From contig JARZZO010000003.1 of NCBI GenBank assembly GCA_030544215.1, positions 27,904,379 through 27,968,378 on the forward strand: a DNA stretch of 64,000 bases, read 5' to 3'. The position numbers were made by a program, and so were the translations under genes. Source of the DNA: Zantedeschia hybrid cultivar. Its lineage: Eukaryota > Streptophyta > Magnoliopsida > Alismatales > Araceae. Position 1 is the stretch's first letter. Each line of letters begins with the position of its first letter. The notes beneath the pieces were generated by a model that was given only the letters and a program-made list of their open reading frames with translations, was not told the origin of the DNA and did not search any database. Positions 33,323 to 44,000 of this stretch are shown here, piece by piece.

Positions 33323-34199
33323 CCGCTCTGATCCATTTCGGGACGGCAAAATTATCATTATAAATTGATTTCCATGCACTAATTTGTTTTTCCTCGTAGA
33401 AATTGTTCATAGGATGAATTTAAAATGTTAGATTTATTTTTCTATGAGAAGAATAAATTTTAATGGGGTTTTTCGTAGGGTTCTTTATGGTGATGAAGAA
33501 CCGGCTTTATGGGCTTTGATGGGGCTTCCATGGTGATGGAAGATCTCAAAATAGCATGCTGATATGACCAACTATTCCTGCTAGTCCCCAGGATCTCTGT
33601 TGTGCTCGCCGGCCGGCGACGGAGCCTCTTATTTTTCTGGTTTTTCCAAATGTTGGAGGTGAAAGAGGGGAAGCCACGGTTTGTAAAACCAGTTTTGACC
33701 GCCGTTTTTGGAGCTAGCGGCGGCAAGGGGGTTGCTTGCCGGCCATCGCCATCGCCGAGGAAGGAAGGGGGATGCCCCCTTCCAACCTCCAACCGGCCTT
33801 CACCTTGCCGACACTGGAGAGGAGCAAGAAAGGGAACCAGACATCGGGGGCAAACCAAGCGGCTAGGAGAAGAAAGCCCTAGCCAGGCAAGTAGCGCGCA
33901 GGGAGCTAAGCCGGTCGGTCCTGTGCCAGCTCAACCGGGGGGCCTGGACCGGCTCGGGCGCGCCAAGCACTTGACATAGCTAGGCCAGGTGGAACCGGGC
34001 CCAGGCCCGAGCCGAGGCCCAAATGGGCCAAGTCCATTTGAACCCCAAACCCATTAACCCCTATTTTACCCCAAAAGGCTCTTATTAATATAAAACCCAC
34101 CCCTATTAATTGGAAATTCAAATTAACTATAGTTTAAAATTTGTTTTAAACTAAAATTTACAAATTTCAGTTAATAAGTTGTCTTTAAGTTATGATCTT

Positions 34200-35050
34200 A
34201 AAACTAATTAACAAGTGTTGTTAATATAAAATAAAGACGTGATCTTAAAGTGTGGTTATTTTAAAAGATATGATCTTAATTAGATTTAACAAGTGTTGTT
34301 AAATTATTTTAATTACGGGACATTTAATAAGTGGTTATTAAATGTTTAGTTAACTCTTAATTAGATTTATTTTATTTCTTAACAATTGTTGTTATGAAAT
34401 TATTTTTAGTTAATGATTAGAGGGGCTATTTAAGATGTGATCTTAAATTAAATTAACAAATGTTGTTAATTTATTTTTTAAGTTACAATCTTAAATATAA
34501 TTAACAATTGTTGTTAGTTTAATTTTATGAGTGATTAGATGAATATAATTTCTTAACAATTATTGTTATGAAATTAATTTTAATTAAGGGATACTTAATA
34601 CAAGGTTATTAAGTGATTAATTAACTATTTATAAATGTTACAATAGGGTTAGTTATTTCTTGAGAATAAACCTTAATAAAAGTTATTAAGGGTTAATTAA
34701 GTCTTAATAATAGTTATTAAGATAATTAAGTAATTTTCTCAAGGATCTCTAAATTAAAGTTTTTATAGATCTAATTTACTTAAAATGGGACCTTTTAATA
34801 ACAGTTATAAAGAGATTGAATTAGGTCTAATTGTTAGATTAATTCATTTAGAAATGTTCTAATTAATATTTCCTAACAATTGTTGTTGAGAAATTTTATT
34901 TAATAAAGAGGTTATTAACAAAGAGTGTTGTTAAGCAATTAAAATTAGAATTATAAATTCCTTTATAAGAGTTATTGAAGGATTTATATTTTTGGATTAG
35001 TTCACGTTAATAATTGTTGTTAGTGTGATTTAAAATTAATCTAAGTATTA
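34200..35050 (+). repeat. AT-rich hairpin array in the Copia-D leader
   Basis: Repeated stems with NTG loops, for example 34207-34225 (ATTAACAA-GTG-TTGTTAAT) and others with TTG or ATG loops between AACAA and TTGTT. At least eight are seen. The stems differ from those of Copia-A, B and F but the loop and its AA/TT closure are the same. Confidence 0.72.
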
Positions 35051-35952
35051 GATTAATTAATTTAGAAATATTTTAAATTTTGCATGGAATATTTTAGAAT
35101 TTTAATTTTAGTCTTATGTGCACATGTTGATGTGTTTGATGCTTTAAATTAGATTTAAATACATATTAGAAAATAAGATTTTCGAAATTCAAATTATCCA
35201 ATTTTGATTGGTACCTAGGTTTTAAGAAAACCAAAATTATTATTTTTCAAAATTTTATCCTTCATGTGATGTGTTTGATCATGTGTGGATGATTAAAATT
35301 TATGGTGGTCATGGACATGCACTTAATTAATTTCATATTTTGTGATGGTGTGTGATTATGTAGATTGTTATGAAATGTGATGTGGGTAATTAAATGTTAA
35401 TTAATGAGGTATGCATGCCTCCCTCTCTCTCATTCCGATGTAATTCTATCTCCCTCTATTATTGTACTCAGTCATAAGGCTTTCTCTTACAATTAATTTG
35501 TATTTGAAATTGTTTCAAATTCTATATTATATGTAATTGATCGTGTTGGCCAAGGAGATGTGAGGATGATCTACAAGTGCAACCAGGAAGGCGATAGGAG
35601 ATGAGATCACCAGTGCGTTTGTGTTTACGTTTTTTAATTATATAATTGTTATATAGTTATGGTGATTAATTGTATGGCTCTAGTTAATCACCGTGCTGTC
35701 CATGACCACATAATGAACATGTATAATTGATGCGTGTTTTACTTTTGATTATGAATCAATTGCTATAATCTAGGTATGGTTAAATATATGTATGCGATAT
35801 ATTTATAAACTATCACTTAGGAAGAGATCACGATAAAAGTTATCTAAAACCCTCACTAAAGTCTAAGCCGTAACCAAAGTGAGTAGTAGAGAAGTTACTG
35901 CGGGGTCCTCCATCGTTATAGTCATAGGACTAAAATTACCTTAGGCAGGTTT

Positions 35953-37306
35953 TGTAAGGAATGAGATTTTGGGTATAGTTATCGGGTCGATTACGGAGCC
36001 GAACCCCTTGGTTTGGGCCTTGGCGGGTCAGGGGCGTGCTTTATAAACGACGTTTGGGGTGCACGACGCCTTTAGAATGGTGTCGGGATGTATGGATGCC
36101 ATTTAGGTAGCTTGCTGTTGTGCCGCATGGACGGGCGTTGGGGCACGTGTGTACGGCCCCAGTCATGTCGTCTGAACGGCGTCTTGAATGGACGACGCGA
36201 TTCAGACATTCTGTCAGAGTACGCCCTGACGTGTCACCTGAATGGCGTCTGTCGAGAACGACGTGATTTCATCTATTTCTGTTTGACAGCCCGAACCTTC
36301 TCTCATTCTCTCCTTCTCACTCTCTCTTCCCTCTATCCGATCCCCTCCGTTTCCCCCTTTCCTTTCTCCTTCCCCTTCTTCCTCTTCCACCACTCCAACA
36401 CCTCTCTACCTCTCACCACTACCACCATCTCCTCTACGGCACTTCATTCTCTGAGTGGCAGCCGACGTCCCGGCGGAGTGACGGTGTCTACGGTGGTACC
36501 GGCAGTGGTTTGCAGTGCGGCAGTTCGACGGCATGGAGCTAGGAGGAGTTCAAGTGACCAGTAGGGGGACGATCCTTATACGTGATTTGATTGTTTTATC
36601 CATGTTTTCTCGCTTGAAGAATGCTTAAGGGGATTTTTAATGAAAATGATAATTTTTATGAAATGGGAATTAGTGTGTTTCAAGTGGTAAATTGGATTCT
36701 CCCCTTCATTTCCTATTTTGGGTATTTTTTGGGTAATTTTGGGGGAGAGGAAACCCCGTTTTGAGGCTCGGGAGAGGTTGTAAGAAACCAGGTTTTGGGC
36801 TCTAAATGGCGTCTGGCTAGGGCGACGCCATTTTAAATGGTGACAGATTAGGACGACACCATTTAGGCTAGATTTGTCCCGGAAGTAGTTTATGCAGGAA
36901 TGAGTTCTGTTTTGAATGGCGTCTAGGGACAGCGACGCCATTTAAATGGCGGCTGATAGGGACGACACATTTTAGGCCATATTATGAGACCACTTTTTCG
37001 TATGAACCAGTTTAGGGGTCTTGAATGATGTCGTCCATGAGCGACGTGATTCAAGACAGAACCTCATTAAATCATGCTATTAACATGTGTTTACATTGTT
37101 AGATAGTTCGATTAAATGTATGCTTGAAATCGTACATCGAGGCCGATGATTTCTATATGATCAGAATCGCATTTTGTGTGCGTGTGTTTATGCGATTGTG
37201 GGTTTGAGTTTGACTCCTTGTGTCAATGTGGGAGGGACGTGGTGTCTATGTGGCATTGTTGCCATACCGGTGTAGGAGGGGTACATGTTAGTGTTTCACT
37301 TGTGGC
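35953..37306 (+). repeat. Element E 5' LTR, first piece
   Basis: Starts TGTAAGGAATGAG; 35953-36440 matches 61143-61643. It carries at least seven 30-nt hairpins of the GCGTC/GACGC type, including perfect 10-bp arms at 36804-36833 and a 9-of-10 match at 36914-36943. The open frame at 36088-36564 is CT-rich LTR sequence, not a gene. Confidence 0.88.
36804..36943 (+). repeat. 30-nt GCGTC hairpins in element E
   Basis: AAATGGCGTC (36804-36813) pairs with GACGCCATTT (36824-36833) across a 10-base loop. GAATGGCGTC (36914-36923) pairs with GACGCCATTT (36934-36943), again with a 10-base loop. Each is followed at once by a more decayed copy. Confidence 0.85.
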
Positions 37307-37473
37307 TGTTGGGTTCTCTAGTTTCTCCGGATCTCCCGCGCAGAGGAAATAAAAATAAAAATGGAGATCCGTTCCTGTTTCGAAAAATCTAAAACCAGAT
37401 TATCGGATAATCGGTTCTTACCGTGTGCGGATTCGAATCCGCAACCGTTCGATTCCGTCGGTGCGACACCGCA
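37307..37473 (-). repeat. Copia-F 3' LTR, distal piece
   Basis: Matches the start of the 5' LTR at 56870-57040. It contains GCGGATTCGAATCCGC (37427-37442). About 68 bp that should follow are missing at the Tat-G junction. Confidence 0.88.
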
Positions 37474-40400
37474 CAATGGAAAATTCCTTATTCAATTGTA
37501 CTCTTAATGACGGTATAAGGATCTCATATGGAACTACCGCCTCCATTCCAAATGTTAAGGAATAAGGAGTTTGCCCAGTAGGCGTGCAGATTGAAGTTCG
37601 GTAGGCCCATAGAGCCTCAACCAATTTTTCTGGCCAATCTGTGAATTTGTTAGATTTACACGTCTTTTTGATGATTTTTATCAAAGTCTTATTTGTTGCC
37701 TCTGCTTGGCCATTGCCTTGCGGATAATAAGGAGACGAATGATGCAATGCAATTTTATACCTGTTACAAAGATCTTTCAATTCTTGTGACACGAACTGCG
37801 GTCCATTGTCGGTGACGATGGTGCTTGGAATTCCGAATCGGGTGATGATGTTCTTCATGATGAACTTGCAGACGGTTGATGCTTTGATCTCCACGTATGC
37901 TTCAGCTTCTGCCCACTTGGTGAAGTATTCCGTTGCCGTGAGAATGAAAGATTTTTGCTTGATGCCGGAATCTGGATTACCAAGAGGTCCAATAATGTCG
38001 AAAGCCCACATGGAGAAAGGCCATGGGGAAGAAACAGGATGGAGTGAAGATGCAGGAGAATGAATTTTGTCGGCGTGAAGTTGACACTTAGCACACCTAC
38101 GGACATATCCTACACAGTCTTCTTCCATGGTTGGCCAATAAAATCCTTGTCTAAGGATCTTCTTTGCTAGCATCTGTCCATTGACATGGCCACCACAAAC
38201 TCCACTATGAGCTCCTTCCATAACCTTCCAAAGCTCATCTTCGTCTAGACATCTCAGAAGAACTCCATCAAAACCTCTCTTATACAATGATCCCCCAACT
38301 AGGGTGTATCGTTGAGCAACTCTCCTGATAGCTCTCTTCTCCTCAGTTGTAGCTTCCTTAGGATACGATTGATCTTCACAATATTTTACAATTTCATAAT
38401 ACCATGGCTTCTGTTCATCATCCATCTCTTCTAACAGCTCTATTAACATGATTTCTCTTTTCTCAATGATATCTCCGTCTCTGACTTTCTTCAGCAATTT
38501 CTCCTTAGTTCTAAGAAATGAAGGATCTTTCACGGCGGGTGAAAGACGCCTATGAACTATGATTGATTCGGATTGTTTGCTGATTGGAAAATCAAGAGAA
38601 GATGCGAGTGAAGCTAGAGCGTCAGCTAAGATGTTCTGATTCCTAGGGACATGGACAAAGACCAATTTCGTGAAAAGCTTTGAGTAAGCAGAAGTAAGTT
38701 CCTGATAAGGCTTGAGTTTGGGATCGAGAGTTCGATACTTGGTCAGCACTTGGCGAAGAATCAGTTGGCTATCACCTACAATCCTGAGTTTAGTAGCACC
38801 ATGGAAATGAGCAGCCTCGAGACCAGCAAGGAGTGCCTCGTATTCAGCTATATTGTTTGTAACTGGAAAATCAAGCTGAAAGGCTTGTGGAATGGTGATA
38901 CCTTCAGGTGATAACAGAACAATACCAATCCCTTTTCCATGAGAATTCAGAGCTCCGTCAAAATGCAGAGTCCACATATCATCTCTGATTTGATTTACGG
39001 ACATCAGTTCCTCATCCGGAAACTCTGATCGGACTGGATCAAATCGAGGAAGGGGATGATGAGCAAGATGTTCCGCTATGGCATAGCCCTTGATCGCTTT
39101 CTGCTGGATATAAGTGATATCGAATTGAGATAGAAAGCTTTGCCATCGTGCTAACCTATCAGTAAGAACAGATTTCTCCAGAAGAAATTTGATTGGATTC
39201 ATCCTAGCGATGAGGTGGACTTCATGGGCCAGAAAATAATGCTTCAATTTCTGCACAACCCAAACCAATGCTGCACATGTTTTCTCCATCGCCGTATATC
39301 TCTGTTCAGCGGGGTTGAGAAGTTTAGAGAGATAGTAGGCTGCCCTCTCTTTTCCTTTTTCATCTTCTTGTGCTAAGACAGCCCCCACTGCATCATCCAG
39401 GACTGAAATATAAAGTATCAATGGTTTGCCTGGAGATGGTGGTCTCAAAACAGGAGGACTTGCTAAATAATTCTTTAATCCATCAAACGCCTCCTGACAC
39501 TTATCGTCCCAATCAAATTTGACTCCCGGCTTGGTAAGCTCGTAAAACGGCTTACACCTTTGTGAGTGCTGAGAGACAAAGCGGCGAATAAATTGCAACC
39601 TCCCGATTAATCCTCTCAACTCTTTCAAGTTTTTAGGAGGTGGCATTTCTCTGATAGCCTTCGCCTTGTTAGGATCGATCTCAATTCCCCGTTTGCTGAC
39701 GATAAATCCAAGCAATTTTCCTGAAGATACCCCGAATACACATTTCTTGGGGTTCATCTTTAACTGATATTCTCTCGATCTCTCTAATACCCTTGCCAAA
39801 ACTTTGGCGTGCTCAGCCTTTGTTTTAGATTTAACTAATAAGTCATCCACATACACTTCCAGATCTATGTGCATCATGTCATGAAATATTGCCATCATGG
39901 CCCTTTGATAGGTGGCTCCAGCATTCTTTAATCCAAATGGCATGACAACATAACAGTATGTTCCCCATGGTGTAGTGAATGACGTTTTCTCTTGATCCTC
40001 TTCTGCCAACTTAATCTGATTGTATCCTGAAAATCCATCCATAAATGATAACGTCTCATAGCCAGCAGTGTTATCGATGAGTACATCAATATGAGGCAAT
40101 GGAAAATCATCTTTAGGACACGCCCGGTTCAAATCGCGGAAGTCAATGCAAATTCTGACCTTCCCGTCCTTCTTCATAACCGGGACTATGTTGGCCACCC
40201 ATTGTGGATAGAGGACAACTCTAATAAATTTAGCTTTATGCAACTTATCGACCTCTTCCTTCATCTTTAGAGCCATTTGTGGGTGGAATCGCCTTAATTT
40301 CTGTTTGACCGGGCTAACTCCGTCCTTTAATGTCAACCTGTATTCAACTAAAGATGAGTCTAACCCCGGCATATCCTCATAACTCCAGGCGAAAGTGTCC

Positions 40401-41012
40401 TTATAGTCCTTGAGTACTTGTATCATTGCGTTTTCATCCTCTGTAGAAAGATTTTTACTGACGAGGACAACCTTAGGTTCGTCTTCAGTCCCTAAATTAA
40501 TTTCTTTGGTGGGTTCTTCTATGGCAGCTGAGGGTTCATCAAATCTCTTCACTCCACTGGCATATGCCTCAACCGCGTCCTCATCATCTTCCTCAATGGG
40601 GTCCTTTTCATGTACTAATTCATATACCCCGTACCCATCACTAACTGAGTCATCGTCCATGCAATCTTCTGGCATCTGAATTGGATTTTCTAGAAATTGA
40701 GGGATCAAAGAGCAAGAAGAGCATTTATCAGCTAAGTCCTGGAGGTATCTATCTGGAATTTGCCTACCCTTAGGCTTCCTAGACTTCCTAACCTGACTAG
40801 ACTGACTAACTTCACTATCATAACCTAACGAAGATGAAGCAGGATGAAAATCCTGGGATACAAGTGGAAATACAAGAGAATCCTCCCGAGGGGAGGGACA
40901 GAGTAGATCTAGAAGAGAGTCTTGACCGAAGGACCCGCGCGGTGGGGTGCAATCGGACAAGTAAGATGTTTCCTCGATGAGGATTTGGGAAGAATTTGTT
41001 GCCAAATTGGCG
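37474..41012 (-). pseudogene. Tat-G Pol: RT, two RNases H, integrase, 3'-truncated
   Basis: Minus strand, about 1180 open codons. RT motifs: KKDGKVRICIDFRDLNRACP, MDGFSGYNQI, MPFGLKNAGATYQ, YVDDLLVKSK. RT-linked RNase H: YISVLDDAVGAVLAQ, YTAMEKTCAALVW. Second, archaeal-type RNase H: WTLHFDGALNSHGKGIGIV, TNNIAEYEALLAGLE, GDSQLILRQV. Integrase: HHCC region ending CAKCQLHADKIH, then Asp (FDIIGPLG), Asp (VTDNGPQFV), Glu (QAEATNKT). The sequence breaks off after GMEAVVPYEI; the last 19 or so codons of the open frame are Copia LTR. There is no ATG at its upstream end; it joins gag-pro by a one-base frame change at an A run. Confidence 0.93.
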
Positions 41013-44000
41013 TTTTTTTTTGGAAAATGAAAGAATTAAACATAAACAGGAATGAATATAAATGGGAGGAGAATCAGACAGAGGAAGTGGCACCAAGGCC
41101 AAAGGATTAGGGGGATCATATAGTAATATGTCCCAGATCAGATTATATAACCTCTCTAGATCGAGAGGAGGTTGTGGTATAATGTCCCGAGGGGACAGAG
41201 TAATCATGACGGGCGGAGCCCGTGGAATATCTTCAATTACGACCCGCGACCAAGTCGGGGTCAAGAGTAGTGTACGGAATAAGGTATGGAGCATGAAGAC
41301 ATGTGAAGGATATGTCCCTCTCCAGAGCAGATCTGTTGTATAACCAGCTTGATATGGGTCATCCGGCTCCCCTTCGTCAGTTTCTTCAGATAGCAGTATC
41401 CGCTTGTCAAATATGGCACCAGGGCTTTCAATCAGCTCATCAATCTGCGGCGGCCACTTAGGTTCTGTAGGATCCAAGAATAGTCTGTTCAGTGCAATAT
41501 ACAGGTCCCTTAGATCGAACCACCTGTACCATTCACATTCAGGGTCATGGAATTTCCTCCTTTTCATAGGCCGCAGAGCCTCCAAGGATTGGTACGTAAG
41601 CAGTTCAGAGCAATGTCTGACCAAATCTCTCCCATATATATCATGGAAGTCAAAACAGGAAGTAATGACCACCGTATTGTCATAGCTGAGTATGGGCCCT
41701 TTTACAAAGTGCGTACACAGGGTCCATGTTAGGGGATCTCGGCCTTCTTTTGGTGGTGTAGACATTGCCTCCCAGATCTTCGGGCCTTCTTTGATTTTTG
41801 CTTTCTGAACCGGATCTTGCTTCAGTTTTATTGGCCTATAGCCCAGACCACTTCCAGGTGCTGCTCGATGATTTCTGACAGGAGTGGTCCTGCCTTGCAA
41901 TTGTGTGCCCAGACCTTTCCCAGGCTCGTAGCCGTTCTTCATCATGATCCTCCATCCTGGGGTACTCATGCACTTCCCCCTTTTGATAGCATCTAATGGA
42001 TATGGAGAAATAGTAGCGGCTTTCAGAGGATCAGCCACTGGACGGTAGACCTGTAATACCGACAGAAAAGGTTGTCGGCCAGGTGAAACAGCAGACTTAA
42101 TGTTCAAGGAATGAGCAGCAGCAAGGATCGGCATGCTCGTTACTTTAATTATTCGTCCTTTGTAAGGAAATTTGAGGCATTGATGATTCGTAGAAGGAAT
42201 CGCCTCGAGAGTTTTAATATAAGGACGACCTAAAATGGCATTTATGGAAGGGTCGATTTCCAAGATGTGAAATTCAACCTCCGCATGACTTACAGGGCCC
42301 AGCTCCACCTTTAAATAGACCATTCCCAGAGGAGAACGGGTAGAATTGTCATATGCTGTTACTGATATGGGGCTGGGCAGCCATTTCTCTTTGGGCACAC
42401 CGCACAGCTCCAGGGTCTTCGGAGGTAAAACATTGATCGAAGCCCCTGTGTCGACCAGGCATGCATCCACGGCCTTCTTACAGATGTTGACCGTGATACT
42501 CAGAGCCATGCTTCTAGCTGCTGGCGGTGCTAGTTCCGATGTATGAAATGTAATGGAGGGCTGATCCCCCTGAGGAACTAGTAGTGCTGCAATCTTCTCT
42601 ACCGGCACGTCTTCATTGACCATCACCTTCTGCAGATATTCCATTAAAGCTTCTTGGTGACTCTTAGATCTTTTGATCAGTTCGAGTATAGTAATCCGTG
42701 CCGGTGTCCGATCCAGGTGTTTCAACAAGTCATATTGAGTGCCTGGCGCACTCTCTTCATTATGGGCTTCCTCAGTCGGCTGTGATGGGCCGTCTCTTAC
42801 TGTGGACTGAGGAAAGACCTTGTTGAAAATCCTTCCGCTCCGGAGCGCGTGTTCCTCAACCGTGGAGGATCCGGGTGACACTTTAAGTACCGCAGGGTTG
42901 GACGGTGCGGTTGGCGTAGAGGGTTGGTAGGTAGGTGATGGCGTAGGGCTAGGCGGTGATGGCGTAGTGCAGATTAAAGGCCTAGAGGGTTGGATGGTGG
43001 ATGGGTAAGCGGTTGGCGAAGTGGAGAATGGTACGCGTAATAATGGTCTAGATGGCAAAGGCATATCTGGATAGGCGGTAGTGGTAGTGGGTGAAGTAGG
43101 AAATGGTATGCGTAATAGCGGCCTAGATGGTAGAAGGGGTGCGTTATTGGTTTGCGGGGGGTTATATGATGGAGGCGTAGGAGTGCGGGGTGTAATGGGT
43201 CTAAGGAAGGCGGGTAGTGGTAATGGGTTATTGGGTGTGGGTGAGTGGTATGTAGGTGTGGGTATGGGGGTAATGGTAACGGGTTGTGGCCTTGGTATGT
43301 GGATGGTGCGGCGTGGTGGTCGCTCTGCGGTACTTTGAACGTGACCCGTTGAACAAAGAGAGGAAGAGTCCTCTACTCTCCACTGCTGCCCACGACCAGC
43401 CTCAGACTGGCTGTTCGTCAGGATGGGAGCAACCTGGTTTTGGTTCTGATGCTCCGGGAGTGGATTCTGCACTATGCCCATGTTGGGTGGTGCTACTGCC
43501 TGTGCCGGTGGTCTTGCTTGCTGCTGCTGCTGCTGCGGTCTCCTCGCCTTCAGGGCTGTTATGTACTTCTTCATTTCCTCCCAGTCTATGCCGCCCTGCT
43601 CGTTGAGATCATGGATATAATCTCTGAATTGGAAGCAGGTGTCAATGGTATGCCCAGGTTGCCTGTGGAAGTAGCAATACCTAGACGTATCGGCGTTTTG
43701 AGGCCAGACGGCCTTCTCCCTTGGCAAAGCTAAGGCATTGGCTGCCATTAAAGCGCTGAAGATATCCGCCAAGGATTCTGGGAGGGCCGGGTACTCTGCC
43801 CTTTTCGGGCCTGGAGGTCTCCTTTGTTGGTTGTAGTCACCAGGAGGAGGGACATTGTGGTACGCCGGCGGTGCACGCGGCTGGTACTGTGGCTGTTGCT
43901 GTTGCCGCTGATGTGGCTGCTGATATTGCTGTTGCCGTTGCGGCTGTTGCTGTAGCTGTTGCTGACTCGGCTGCTGGGGCCGCTGGTACTGTTGTTGGTA

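Larger units (their letters stand above)
31739..35952 (+). mobile_element. Copia-D: 5' LTR and leader, cut by element E
   Basis: Plus-strand Copia 5' end with LTR 31739-33303, a primer site, and a leader that stops at 35952 where element E begins. Gag and pol are not in the window. The leader has the family's GC-rich block (33600-34070) and AT-rich hairpin array (34200-35050). The five bases before the LTR are GCCGG. Confidence 0.85.

Noticed and set aside
36088..36564. 158-codon open frame
   Set aside because: It lies within the element E LTR over hairpins and a CT-rich tract; the homologous stretch at 61278 gives a different peptide after the divergence.
37427..37442. A tRNA gene
   Set aside because: Only a T-arm-like palindrome is present; no acceptor stem, D arm or anticodon arm can be placed around it.
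37418..37473. C-terminal end of the Tat-G Pol open frame as a novel domain
   Set aside because: The Cys/Arg-rich tail is Copia-F LTR read through after the deletion junction.
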